A stretch of DNA of 64,000 bases from Gemmatales bacterium (GTDB taxonomy: Bacteria > Planctomycetota > Planctomycetia > Gemmatales > Gemmataceae). Position numbers and translations under genes: made by a program. Shown here piece by piece: positions 45,472-55,296 of the stretch. The stretch is taken from assembly GCA_026004675.1 (NCBI GenBank), contig BPJP01000006.1, positions 248,001 through 312,000 of the forward strand. The letters run 5' to 3'. The notes below the pieces were generated by a model. That model did not search any database. It was not told the DNA's origin and saw only the letters and a list, made by a program, of their open reading frames with translations. Numbering within the stretch: the first letter of the stretch is position 1; each line of letters opens with the position of its first letter.

Positions 45472-46248
45472 TCAGATGGTTTGTGCCCAAGTGAGGGTCA
45501 GCGTAAGCAAGTCGCCAAGAACGCGCGCCAGCCGGTCAGCAGCCAGTCGAGTTTGTTTCGCCAGACGCCACAATTCAACCACGACACGCGGCGACCGGCA
45601 AGCCGCAGCTGCCAGCCCGAATGGTGTGACGCGCGGCTTATCGAACAGGCGGAATAAGTGGGGTGACAGAACGGTTCGGATATCGTCGGAGATGACGCGA
45701 ACACAACCAAAAGGGATTCGGTGTCGCAGGCACAAGTCCGCTGCGGCAGCGGATTCCATATCGACAGCCAATGCCTGGAAGTCCTGCCCCAAGCGACGTT
45801 TTTCATCGGGTTGGCCGATGAAGCGGTCGGAACACAGGATCCGGCCGCGGCGCAGCGGAATGCTCCAATCTGGCGGCAGATCCCCAGGCCAGGAAATAGC
45901 CAGACGGCGGTTTGTTCTATCTATTACTTCGCTGGCGAGAATGATGTCCCCCACTGCGAGATCGTCGCAAAGGGCGCCGGAAAAGCCGGCGGAGATAACC
46001 ACTTTAGGTCGATAGCACACATTGCCCACTTTCGGTTTGGACAACAGCCAACGCAAGGCATTCTGCACGGCCTGCCTGCCAACGCCTGCTTCGACAACGA
46101 GAATAGTCAGCCACTCAGGACCGCAGAACCGCGCTCGACATGGTGCCGCTGGGAATGACTGTTGCGGCCGAAATTCTTTCAGAAAAGATGACGCTTCGCG
46201 CTTCAAGGCGAAAAGCAGGCACGGATCATTGATTTCAATTTCGTTCAT
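45472..46248 (-). CDS. Phosphorylase-superfamily nucleosidase, HpnG-like
   Basis: 258 residues from the ATG at 46248, which overlaps the end of the kinase gene by 14 bases (translational coupling). The fold of purine nucleoside phosphorylase/MTA-SAH nucleosidase is shown by VVISAGFSGAL and the substrate-binding DMESAAAADL. With the squalene-hopene cyclase at 55297, a role in hopanoid side-chain formation (HpnG cleaves adenosylhopane) is plausible but not proven; a general nucleosidase is the alternative. Confidence 0.75.
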   Translation of the reverse strand: MNEIEINDPCLLFALKREASSFLKEFRPQQSFPAAPCRARFCGPEWLTILVVEAGVGRQAVQNALRWLLSKPKVGNVCYRPKVVISAGFSGALCDDLAVGDIILASEVIDRTNRRLAISWPGDLPPDWSIPLRRGRILCSDRFIGQPDEKRRLGQDFQALAVDMESAAAADLCLRHRIPFGCVRVISDDIRTVLSPHLFRLFDKPRVTPFGLAAAACRSPRVVVELWRLAKQTRLAADRLARVLGDLLTLTLTWAQTI

Positions 46249-48265
46249 CGGAGGCGAGGTATGAGGGGCGCACAACGGCAGCCTGGCTTTTCTGTTTTTC
46301 AGACTGCCCCTGGTATAAAGCCCCGGGATGACGGAGAATGGCAATGGCACCAAGCAACAAGGTCACCGACCACGCCAGCAGGCAGACGGCAATTCGCGTT
46401 TGCACAAGGGCGCACAGACGGTAAGACAGAGGCAAGAAGCGCGAAGGGCTCAGCCACAAGGGCGGCTGAGTGCCTCGCTCATCGTACGGCAGGATAAGGC
46501 AATAAATCCAAATGCAGGATGCTATCATGCCGACGATTCCGACGGCTAACTGCGACCATACCCAATAGTGCCACTGGGAAGAAGACGGGGCGATCGACAT
46601 ACTCAGGTAAATCATTCCGGTCACGAGAAGGAGGACGCCAGTTGCCAATCCCCATCCCCAGTGAATATCACCGCCCGAATACTTCACATCGTCGGGAGTG
46701 AATCCGCACGCCAGGCACCAACCCTGACCGGCAGAACCGAATCGCTTCGAGCCACAACGGGGACACCGACCTTCTTCGAACGGGACTTTTGGGCGTTCCG
46801 GCGGGGTTGGAGATTCCGCGGCTGCGACCGGCGTGGTTGGCTCGGGTTCTTTCGAGACGTGTGCGCTGGAGCGTGGCCGAACCCGGGGTTTGGCTCGTTC
46901 GAGCACCACACTCTCGCTTCGCTTGAGACCAACCTTCTCGAGTTCTTCGGTATGCGGAGATTTCGGTTTCGGCTTTTGGGGATCGTCTGACTTGGGCGGA
47001 AGCGACCGGACGCCGCTGGGTGGCGTCGGCGGACGATTTCGCCGGCGGGAACTTGGATCGTAAATGATCACACTGCTGTCCTGCGACTCCAGACTGTCTC
47101 CGACCGGTTCGGGGTTTTTCAATCGTTTTTCGATGTAGTTCAATTCGTCGATGACGACGTTGACGGACTTTGGCCGATCTCCCGGATGCTTGGCCATCAT
47201 GCCGCGAATCCGGTCTTCCAAGTCCCAGGGGATGTCAGGGTTGAGTTTTCGAATGGGAATCGGTTCTTCCTGAGCCAGCGCCAACAAAGTCGACAGTACG
47301 TCCTCGCCTTGGAAAGGTTTTCGGCCAGTACACATGTGATAGAGGACGCATCCAAGGCTAAAAATATCGCAGCGATGATCAAGCTCCTGGCCGCGAGCCT
47401 GTTCCGGAGCCATGTATTCAGGCGTGCCCACCACCATACCAGTCCGTGTCAAACCGCGCGAATTGCGATCGATGGGACGCGCCAGGCCAAAATCGAGAAT
47501 TTTCACCCGGCCGGTGCCTTTTTCGAGCCAGATGTTCGCTGGTTTGATATCGCGGTGAATCATGCCACAGGCGTGAGCGTGGGCCAGGCCGGCGCTTACC
47601 TCTTTGCCGATCCGAAGGATTTCCATGACTTCGAGCCGTTCTCGTTTCAACCGAACCTCGAGCGACTCACCTTCCAACAATTGCATAGCCATATAAGGCA
47701 AATCATTTTCCACGCCGACCTGGTAAATTGTGATGATGTGGTCGTGTTCCAGTTTGGCGGCGACTTTCCCTTCTTGCAAGAACCGCTGCCGGGAAACGTC
47801 ATCCATTGATTCGCTCGGCTTCATCACCTTCAGGGCGACCTTGCGCTCCAGCGTAAGGTCTTCCGCCAGGAAGACGATGCCCATGCCGCCTTCGCCGATC
47901 AATTGCAAGACGCGGAACTGAGAACCCAGACGGCCGAGTTCTTCGGCGCTTTGTGGCGGCGACAAAAACTTGTCTAGAACTTTCGTTACCTGGGAGTCGG
48001 ATGGAGGAGCCTGGTTTTCAGCCAAATCGGAAGCAGGAGAACGGGAACGGCGGCTTTCTTCCGCCGCGACTTCCCTCATTTTCTCCAACATTTCGGAGCA
48101 CTTCACGCAATTGTCGATATGAACGCGCAGGGCTGAGGCTTCGATCTCGTCAACCTCTCCGTTGGCGAAACGCGCCAGCGATTTCAAACTTGGACAGCGT
48201 TGGGCCTCGGCCATTTTCCATACGCCTTCTGCACGCGCGGTCGGACAACCGCAAAAGGGGTGCAT
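46235..48265 (-). CDS. Membrane Ser/Thr kinase with N-terminal zinc-finger (anti-sigma type)
   Basis: 676 residues, AGGAAG before the ATG at 48265. Order: HxxxCxxC zinc motif (H49, C53, C56) like anti-sigma zf-HC2 domains, a kinase domain (about 119-385) with GEGGMGIVF, VALKVMK, HRDIKPANIW and DFGLAR, a Pro/Lys/Arg-rich disordered linker (about 400-500), a zinc ribbon (CPRCGSKRF, CLACG), and four membrane helices at the C-terminus. The zinc-finger and kinase combination suggests control of a partner such as a sigma factor. It overlaps the phosphorylase gene downstream. Confidence 0.93.
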   Translation of the reverse strand: MHPFCGCPTARAEGVWKMAEAQRCPSLKSLARFANGEVDEIEASALRVHIDNCVKCSEMLEKMREVAAEESRRSRSPASDLAENQAPPSDSQVTKVLDKFLSPPQSAEELGRLGSQFRVLQLIGEGGMGIVFLAEDLTLERKVALKVMKPSESMDDVSRQRFLQEGKVAAKLEHDHIITIYQVGVENDLPYMAMQLLEGESLEVRLKRERLEVMEILRIGKEVSAGLAHAHACGMIHRDIKPANIWLEKGTGRVKILDFGLARPIDRNSRGLTRTGMVVGTPEYMAPEQARGQELDHRCDIFSLGCVLYHMCTGRKPFQGEDVLSTLLALAQEEPIPIRKLNPDIPWDLEDRIRGMMAKHPGDRPKSVNVVIDELNYIEKRLKNPEPVGDSLESQDSSVIIYDPSSRRRNRPPTPPSGVRSLPPKSDDPQKPKPKSPHTEELEKVGLKRSESVVLERAKPRVRPRSSAHVSKEPEPTTPVAAAESPTPPERPKVPFEEGRCPRCGSKRFGSAGQGWCLACGFTPDDVKYSGGDIHWGWGLATGVLLLVTGMIYLSMSIAPSSSQWHYWVWSQLAVGIVGMIASCIWIYCLILPYDERGTQPPLWLSPSRFLPLSYRLCALVQTRIAVCLLAWSVTLLLGAIAILRHPGALYQGQSEKQKSQAAVVRPSYLASDERN

Positions 48266-48399
48266 CGTCTTCCTATTGCTGGTAAAGCGGTCGAGGAGAA
48301 AATGGGCATAACACTTTTCCCCATTTGCAAGTATAAAGCAGCGGACCTTAGTTGCAAGCTTTTTGGCCTTATCTGTGGAAATCCGAAAGCTGACTCGTT

Positions 48400-48716
48400 A
48401 CGCTGACACCACGACGCTCGCTGGAATCACCGTTAGTTGACGGTCCGCTCGTCGCGCTGACGCCACGACGCTCGCTGAAAACACCGTTAGTTGACGGTCC
48501 GCTCGTCGCGCTGACGCCACGACGCTCGCTGAGAACACCGTTTGTTGACGGTCCGCTCGTCGCGCTAACGCCACGACGCTCGCTGGAAACACCGTTAGTT
48601 GACGGTCCGCTCGTCGCGCTGACGCCACGACGCTCGCTGAGAACACCGTTTGTTGACGGTCCACTCGTCGCGCTGGCACCGCGACGCTCGCTGAAAACAC
48701 CGTTAGTTGACGGTGA
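48400..48716. repeat. 54-bp tandem repeat, about 5.8 copies
   Basis: Unit of 54 bases containing TTGACGGTCCGCTCGTCGCG and ACGCCACGACGCTCGCTG. Units differ slightly: the triplet before TTGACGG alternates TTAG/TTTG. A minus-strand open frame (48398-48700) exists only because 54 is a multiple of three; it is not a credible gene. Located in the ~880-bp gap between the kinase and the PVC heme gene. Confidence 0.9.
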
Positions 48717-49148
48717 ACCAGATAAGCTAGATAAACTAGTCGGCTATTTCCTCAATATTTCCAACCGCGCCCTCGCGTGCATCGAAACGACCTTTGAAGT
48801 CCCGCCTCGCTCTACGCGTCGTTTCCATCGCTCGCGTCGCACCGCTTCTGCAGATTCTTCATATGTATTACGGTACGGACACCATGTGTCACCTTCGCGC
48901 CTTGTTCAAAAGCGAACCGAATCAATGGCAGAGCTTCTGGAAACGCAGCGTCAACGAGCGGCCAACCGAACATCTGCCGCCCCAGCGGAAGTAACGCTCG
49001 GCTGCCCCCAGCGCGAGAGACCTTACACCAAGGACAAGAGCGTTGGAAAGGTTCTGGAAATAAGCCTGACTTCGACGTATTCTACGGTATCGCCTTGCCT
49101 CAAATAAATGCGTATGGATCGTTGTTTCCACGAGAGTTGAGAGCCGAG
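48717..49148 (+). other. Intergenic stretch, nothing recognised
   Basis: About 430 bases between the tandem repeat and the PVC heme gene. Short open frames look random. It should contain the promoter of the downstream gene, but I see no convincing box pair. Confidence 0.4.
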
Positions 49149-52100
49149 ATGGGTAAGTGCCGCTGTTTACGCCGTGCATTGATTGTTGTTGTGGTCATTC
49201 TTTTGGGTGGTCTTGGGGGGGCTGATCCGAAGCCAGGCGACAAGCCGACTGGGCCATTTTCGCCCAAAGAGGAACTGGCAACCTTTCGTTTACTGAAGGG
49301 GTTCCGGATGGAGCTGGTTGCCTGCGAACCTGAGGTTGTCGACCCGGTGGCGTTTGCTTTCGACTTCGATGGCAAACTTTTCGTTGCGGAAATGCGCGGC
49401 TATCCAAACGGCGGCGTGGCCACTGGAGAGGTCTCAAGTGGCAGAGTCAAATTGCTCGAGGACCGTGACAATGACGGTTTCTTCGAAAAAAGTACCATTT
49501 TCGCCGACGGTTTGCGTTTGCCCACCGCAGTCTTCCCGTATCGAGGAGGAGTGATCGTCGCCAATTCCCCAGAGATAATTTTTCTGAAGGACAAGGACGG
49601 AGACGGAAAGGCGGACGAAAAACGGGTTCTTTATGAAGGTTTCGACCTCTCGAACATCCAGCAACTGGTGAGTTCTTTTCAATGGGGGCTGGACAATTGG
49701 GTCTATGCCTGTTGTGGTGGGCGAGGTGGGACGATTCGGTCCGTCGAGAAAAAGGACGCCCCGCCTGTCGTGCTGCGCGGCCGAGGTATCCGTTTTCGAC
49801 CAGCCGAGCCTGGCAGTCTCGAACCCATGTCGGGCGGAGGACAATTCGGCTTGACCGCCGACGACTGGCAACACTGGTTTACCTCGACGAATAGCCAACA
49901 TTTGAAACAAATCGTCCTTCCGGATCATTACTTGCGGCGCAATCCCTATCTGCCTGTCAGCGCGGTAACGATCAACATTCCCGATCATGGTGCCGCCTGC
50001 AAAGTCTACCGGATCAGCCCCTTCGAGGCTTGGCGCGTCGAACGGACGAAACGACGAAAAGGAGGCGCGAACGCCAAACGCTATTCGCCAACCGAGCTTG
50101 TTCCGGGTGGTTTTATCACCTCGGCATGCAGTCCGCTCGTGTACCGCGGAGATTTGTTTCCGAAAGAGTATTACGGTCAGGTTTTTGTCTGCGATCCGGC
50201 CAACAACTTGATACACCGGGACGTGCTCAAGCGTCGTGGGGCCGTCTTTGTTGCCCAGCGGGCCGACGCCGACTGCGAATTCCTCGCTTCCACCGATAAT
50301 TGGTTTCGCCCGGTGGCGACCATGGTTGGTCCTGACGGTGCTCTGTACATTGCTGACTTTTATCGTGAAGTAATCGAAACGCCGCTGTCGCTTCCCGATG
50401 ACATCAAGGCGAAATTGAACCTGCAAAGTCGCAATCGCGGCCGTATCTGGCGGGTGGTTCCTGACTCGCTGCCCGTCCGTCGCCGGTTCGACTGGCCCAG
50501 GCTTTCCTCGGCGAAGACCGAATCCCTGGTTCCCCTGTTAGACCACGCGAACGCGTGGTATCGACACGCTGCCCAGCAGTTGCTTGTCGACCGGCAGGAC
50601 AAAAGCGCGGCGGAGGCGTTGCGAAAGCTGGCCGCTTCCGGGACGACACCCCAAGGACGAGCACATGCTCTATGGACTTTGCACGGCTTGAACGCTCTCG
50701 ATGAGGCTACTCTAGTTGCCGCCCTTGCCGACAAGCATCCGGAGGTTCGCGCCCAGGCAGTGCGCATGAGCGAAGACAAGCTGGCGACCTCGGCGGCAGT
50801 TCGCGCGAAGGTAACTCGGCTAACCGACGACGAGTCGTTCGAAGTCCGCTTTCAGTTGGCCTTTTCGCTGGGTGCCAGCGACGCGGCGGAAGCGAGTGAG
50901 GCTCTCGCCAGGCTGATTCGTTCTGACTGGCATAATCGCTGGATGCAAACGGCGATCTTAAGCTCGGCGGCGAAGATCGCTCCCGACCTGCTTGCTTCAC
51001 TCTTGAACAAGGAAAAGATTTCCGAACTGCCTGACGCGAGCCGACATGAATTGGTCAGACGGTTGGCAGCCATCGTGGGCGCAGAAGGAGACGACCGGCG
51101 ACTGGCAAAGACGATGAAATTACTTGGCAACGGCAGCGACGCCTTGCAAGCAGCGATTCTGGAAGGTCTGGGCACCGGCCTGCAAAACAGCAAACGATCA
51201 TTGAAACAACTGTGGGAAAAGCCGCCGGATGAATTGCGCCCGGTGGTGGTTCAGGCACGGGCGATTTTTGCCCAGGCAGCGAAAGTCGCAGCCAATCCCA
51301 AAACGTCTCTTGCGGCGCGTCTCGACGCCGTTCGACTTCTCGGATACGGCCCCTATGAATTGGCATCCCAGGCGTTTCGTGCATTGCTCGTGCCAGAAAG
51401 CCCTGCTGAAGTGCAGCGTGCCGTTATTCGCTCTCTCGCCCTGCATGACCATCCGCAGGTCGGCCAGATTCTGCTTGCCCACTGGCCGAGCTACAGTCCG
51501 GCACTGCGGCGCGAGGTCGTCGAAGCGGTGTTTGCCCGAACGGACCGCCTGAAATATTTTCTCGATGCCGTCGAGAAGAAGGAAATTCTGCTGGGGCAGC
51601 TTGAACCAGCTCGGCGCTTGCAACTGGAGAAGCACCCTCAAGCCGAAATTCGCCGGCGTGCGCGCAAACTGCTCGCGGGGAAGGCCTCGCCCAGCCGGCA
51701 AAAGGTCATCGACGCCTACCGGGCGGCTCTCGAACTCAAGGGAAGTGCCCAGCGAGGTAAAGAGGTTTTCAAGAAAAACTGCGCCGTTTGCCACCGGCTC
51801 GAAGACGTCGGCGTGCAGGTCGGAGCGGATTTGCTTGCCGCCCTGCCAAACAAGACGCCTGAAGCTCTACTGATCGACATCCTCGACCCGAGTCGCGAAG
51901 TCGATCCCCGTTTCATCAACTACATTGTCGTCACCAAGGCAGGAAAACAACTGACGGGAATCATTGCGGAGGAGTCGGCAACCAGTGTGACCATTCGACG
52001 TGCCGAAAAAGCGGAGGACGTCGTTCTGCGAACGCAAATCGACGAAATCATCGCGACGGCAAAATCGATCATGCCGGAGGAATTGGAAAAACAATTGAGT

Positions 52101-52163
52101 CAACAAGACGTGGCGGATGTCATCGCCTATCTGTTGTCAGTGCGCGGAAAAGCCAAGAAGTAA
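49149..52163 (+). CDS. PVC-type heme-binding protein with HEAT repeats
   Basis: 1,004 residues from the ATG at 49149; the frame from 49095 hides the signal peptide (LIVVVVILLGGLGGA). Order: a beta-propeller-like N-terminal domain (about 45-440; GFRMELVACEPEVVDPVAFAF, GWVY-type repeats, DGALYIADFY), helical HEAT-type repeats (about 470-800), and a C-terminal cytochrome c domain with CAVCH (heme Cys about 878 and 881). This is the PVC-type CxxCH architecture, thought to take part in periplasmic redox or sugar dehydrogenation. Converges on the beta-helix gene, 4 bp apart. Confidence 0.93.
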   Translation: MGKCRCLRRALIVVVVILLGGLGGADPKPGDKPTGPFSPKEELATFRLLKGFRMELVACEPEVVDPVAFAFDFDGKLFVAEMRGYPNGGVATGEVSSGRVKLLEDRDNDGFFEKSTIFADGLRLPTAVFPYRGGVIVANSPEIIFLKDKDGDGKADEKRVLYEGFDLSNIQQLVSSFQWGLDNWVYACCGGRGGTIRSVEKKDAPPVVLRGRGIRFRPAEPGSLEPMSGGGQFGLTADDWQHWFTSTNSQHLKQIVLPDHYLRRNPYLPVSAVTINIPDHGAACKVYRISPFEAWRVERTKRRKGGANAKRYSPTELVPGGFITSACSPLVYRGDLFPKEYYGQVFVCDPANNLIHRDVLKRRGAVFVAQRADADCEFLASTDNWFRPVATMVGPDGALYIADFYREVIETPLSLPDDIKAKLNLQSRNRGRIWRVVPDSLPVRRRFDWPRLSSAKTESLVPLLDHANAWYRHAAQQLLVDRQDKSAAEALRKLAASGTTPQGRAHALWTLHGLNALDEATLVAALADKHPEVRAQAVRMSEDKLATSAAVRAKVTRLTDDESFEVRFQLAFSLGASDAAEASEALARLIRSDWHNRWMQTAILSSAAKIAPDLLASLLNKEKISELPDASRHELVRRLAAIVGAEGDDRRLAKTMKLLGNGSDALQAAILEGLGTGLQNSKRSLKQLWEKPPDELRPVVVQARAIFAQAAKVAANPKTSLAARLDAVRLLGYGPYELASQAFRALLVPESPAEVQRAVIRSLALHDHPQVGQILLAHWPSYSPALRREVVEAVFARTDRLKYFLDAVEKKEILLGQLEPARRLQLEKHPQAEIRRRARKLLAGKASPSRQKVIDAYRAALELKGSAQRGKEVFKKNCAVCHRLEDVGVQVGADLLAALPNKTPEALLIDILDPSREVDPRFINYIVVTKAGKQLTGIIAEESATSVTIRRAEKAEDVVLRTQIDEIIATAKSIMPEELEKQLSQQDVADVIAYLLSVRGKAKK

Positions 52164-52167
52164 CTTC

Positions 52168-55100
52168 TCAGTTTTCGTCGTCGTGTCTGCTCCGGAACTG
52201 CCATCCAGCCAATGCAATCGCGAGACTAAGAATGGCATAGGGTCCGGCCTCCGTAGGAACGAGTCTCGGCTCCTCTTCGCTTGAGCGCGTCTGCGATGGC
52301 AATTCGGACTCTGTCGTTTCCGGACCATCCGAAAGCGTCTCCTCGTTTTCCGCGAGAATCTGCTCAACATAAAGGGCGATATCGAGATCGCGGTTCGATT
52401 CCTCTTTCGCGATTTCACCGGACTCCAGCGGAGGACTCGCGGATGTCCCGCGGCGGATGAAGAAACAACCGAAATTGACGTCAGAGACAATGCGCTCGTT
52501 GGAGGTGATGCTTACCTTGTGTCCGGAGCGCACCGGGAAGGTCTGTCTCAAGCCGCGCGGCCGAGCCAGCACAACGTTATATTCGTCGATCGGCAAATTG
52601 TTGAAAACAAATACTCCCTTGTGGTCGGTGATCGCAAAAAGCTCTCCCTCGTCTAGCAGCCCGTTGCCATTTTGATCGAGAAACACGACCATGCCTGGAA
52701 CAACGGTCTGGTCTTCGGGAGGAATGCCGTCGCTATCTCCCGTTGGATCAAGATAAACGATGCCGGAGATTTGGCCGGTGGCCGAGGCTTCGACCCCAGC
52801 TGTTTCGTTGGCCAATGGCACCGGTTCAAAGACGGCAGACACTCCCGACACCACGGGTTTTCGAACAGGCAGTCCGTCTAAGTCATTATCCGGCAGGATG
52901 ATCGGGCTGACGTTCTGCGTCAGTTCGTCGAGTCGCTGTACGAAAAACGTATTGAGAAGGTTGGTTGATTGAGGCGTCGTGGTAACTGGCGGTGGGATGA
53001 AAAGGAACGGGGTCGAGAACTCAGATGTTCCTTCCCGGCCCGTCGCTGTCGCAGTAATTGTGGTACCAGGGAAAATGGAGGTAGCGAAGGAGACGAAAAA
53101 AGCCGCCCGGCCACTAGCGTCGGTGGTGACGAACGTTGATCCGAGAAGGATTTCTCCCTGCGAACCTCCGTTGGGATTGGCGAAAAACTGCAGAGTGAAA
53201 CTATCGTTGGCGTTGCTGTCAAGTTCGCCGCTGATATTGACGCTGCCTAAAGCTACGGAAGCCAGCGTCGGGAAGTTCTGCAACCCGTTCGGTCCGAAGT
53301 CGGTATCGAGGGGGTCATTGGCGGTAAAGCCATCGTCGCCAAGTTCAATACCGAGACCGGCATTGTTGAAGATTCGATTGGAGAGGATGCTGTTGCCGGT
53401 GGCACCACCGGTGATTGCCGTCACGTGAACGCCGTGGCCGCCATTGAAGGCGATGGTGTTTTCATTGATAGCATTGTCGAACGCTTCTTCGATTGTGACG
53501 CCGTTGCCGGCGTTGCCTAGCGGACCGGAACCTGTGGCGTTGGTTCCGATCAAGTTCCCCTGGATGTTATTGTTCGATGCGCTAACGCCTTCGATGACGA
53601 TGCCGAGTCCGTTGCCAGAGATGACGTTTGTATCCTGGGAATTGGGACCGCCGACGACGTTGAAAGGAGCATCATTGATTTCGACACCTTCGTCAACATT
53701 AGGAATGGCGGCCATGCCCGTGACGTCGGTTCCGATATAGTTGCCCTGGACGCGGTTGCCACTAGCGAATGAGCCTACGATTTCGATACCAGCATCGCCA
53801 TTGCCGGAAAGGATATTGCGTGCGGCACCGCCGATTTGGTTGTCGCCATAATTCGAGATGGTGATGCCATTATGCCCATTGCCCAGAGCCTTGGTACCGG
53901 TGGCGTCGGTGCCGATGAGATTTCCTTGGACGGAGTTCGTCGTGAACCCCAGGGACAAGCCGAAACCGCCAGCGAGTTCGGATCTGCCACCCACAAGGGA
54001 ATTGCCGCCGGCATCGAAGATGCTGATACCATCGAAGGTGTTGCCGGAGATGACATTTCCTGCACCGGATGCCGTGCCGCCGATCGTGTTGCTCGTTGCC
54101 GGGAAAGCAATGGCGATCCCGACGTTGTTGCCGATAGCGGAGTTGCCGTTGACGTCCGTACCGATGTAATTGCCTTGAATTTGATTGCCAGTGGCAGGCG
54201 CTCCGTTGGGACTCTGGCCGAGGAAAATCCCGCTTTGGCGATTTCCGGAGATCAAGTTTCGCTGCGACGCTGATGTTCCGCCGATCGTGGTATCGGTCGC
54301 CCCGGCGATATGGATTCCATCTTCCTGATTGGGCAGAGCGGCAGTTCCAGTCTGATTCGTTCCGATGAAGTTGCTTTGGATGATATTGTTACTTGCTCCG
54401 GCTGTAAAAGTCTCGATATAAATGCCGTGCTTTAGATTGCCCGAGATAACGTTCCGGTCGGAAACGGATGGTCCACCGATCACCCAGTCATTGGCATCGA
54501 TCATGGTGATGCCGTTTTGGCCGTTACTCAGAGCGCTGCTTCCGCTGGTATCCGTGCCGATCAAATTGCCGCGAATCAGGTTGTTCGAGGTGAAGGAGCT
54601 GCTGGCGATACCGTCGTTGGCGTTGCCGGAGATAACGTTGAACTGGATGACGTTGTTGGAAGAATTCACCTGGATGCCGTTGGCATTCGGAGCGGCTCCC
54701 TTGCCCGTGTCATTGGTTCCGATCCAGTTATTTTCGATCAGGTTGTTGTCGCTATTCAGAACAATCCCGGCTCCGGAAGAAAAACGGTTGATGATCAAAC
54801 CTCTAATGGTGGTGCCGCTGGCAACTACTTCGAACCCCGACGCGGGGGAAGCGCCGCTGCCATCGATTTCGATGATCGGCAAACCAACGAAAGTTGGTTG
54901 CGTCGTTCCGTCGATGATGACCGCGTCAGTAATGGGAGGCAAGGCGCTGGTTAAGGAGATGGTTTCAACACCAAAGCCAGTTAAATCGAAGTGGATTTGG
55001 TCCAGCCCCGGATTGTTATTGGCCTGAATAATTGCTGCGCGAAGTGTATCCGGACCGACGTCTAAATTCGATCTCACCAAGTACGTATCCAAAAGTATAC

Positions 55101-55188
55101 GTTCTTCCAGCGCTTCCAGCCTCGGGCGATAGGGAATGGTTCTTGGCGGCGAATGCCTCTTTCGTCTTTTTGACGTTGCGAAAAACAT
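52168..55188 (-). CDS. Giant secreted beta-helix protein with LEPR-type signal
   Basis: 1,006 residues from the ATG at 55188. The N-terminus is basic and then carries LEALEERILLD, the export signal typical of planctomycete giant proteins. It is followed by many right-handed beta-helix turns (repeats of NNxIxGNxIGTDxTG and NVISGN) to about 620, an SdrD-B-like domain (about 800-900; VVFLDQNGNGLLDEGE), an acidic linker and a C-terminal hydrophobic helix with a basic tail (AILSLAIALAGWQFRSRHDDEN) like sortase/PEP-type anchors. Probably a cell-surface protein; no enzymatic role is visible. Confidence 0.85.
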   Translation of the reverse strand: MFFATSKRRKRHSPPRTIPYRPRLEALEERILLDTYLVRSNLDVGPDTLRAAIIQANNNPGLDQIHFDLTGFGVETISLTSALPPITDAVIIDGTTQPTFVGLPIIEIDGSGASPASGFEVVASGTTIRGLIINRFSSGAGIVLNSDNNLIENNWIGTNDTGKGAAPNANGIQVNSSNNVIQFNVISGNANDGIASSSFTSNNLIRGNLIGTDTSGSSALSNGQNGITMIDANDWVIGGPSVSDRNVISGNLKHGIYIETFTAGASNNIIQSNFIGTNQTGTAALPNQEDGIHIAGATDTTIGGTSASQRNLISGNRQSGIFLGQSPNGAPATGNQIQGNYIGTDVNGNSAIGNNVGIAIAFPATSNTIGGTASGAGNVISGNTFDGISIFDAGGNSLVGGRSELAGGFGLSLGFTTNSVQGNLIGTDATGTKALGNGHNGITISNYGDNQIGGAARNILSGNGDAGIEIVGSFASGNRVQGNYIGTDVTGMAAIPNVDEGVEINDAPFNVVGGPNSQDTNVISGNGLGIVIEGVSASNNNIQGNLIGTNATGSGPLGNAGNGVTIEEAFDNAINENTIAFNGGHGVHVTAITGGATGNSILSNRIFNNAGLGIELGDDGFTANDPLDTDFGPNGLQNFPTLASVALGSVNISGELDSNANDSFTLQFFANPNGGSQGEILLGSTFVTTDASGRAAFFVSFATSIFPGTTITATATGREGTSEFSTPFLFIPPPVTTTPQSTNLLNTFFVQRLDELTQNVSPIILPDNDLDGLPVRKPVVSGVSAVFEPVPLANETAGVEASATGQISGIVYLDPTGDSDGIPPEDQTVVPGMVVFLDQNGNGLLDEGELFAITDHKGVFVFNNLPIDEYNVVLARPRGLRQTFPVRSGHKVSITSNERIVSDVNFGCFFIRRGTSASPPLESGEIAKEESNRDLDIALYVEQILAENEETLSDGPETTESELPSQTRSSEEEPRLVPTEAGPYAILSLAIALAGWQFRSRHDDEN

Positions 55189-55296
55189 GGCTGACCGCGT
55201 TGAGTTGGAGGAATTCAGAGAACAGGGCGCACAATCGCCATAAACTACCAAGTTTGACAGAAGTATATCATAATCTGACCGTTTCTTCGGCCAAAA

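Noticed and set aside
48398-48700. Minus-strand protein of 18-residue repeats
   Set aside because: Open only because the 54-bp unit is divisible by three; no ribosome site and no family.
48400-48716. CRISPR array
   Set aside because: The repeat is a head-to-tail 54-bp tandem unit with no spacers between copies, so it is not CRISPR.
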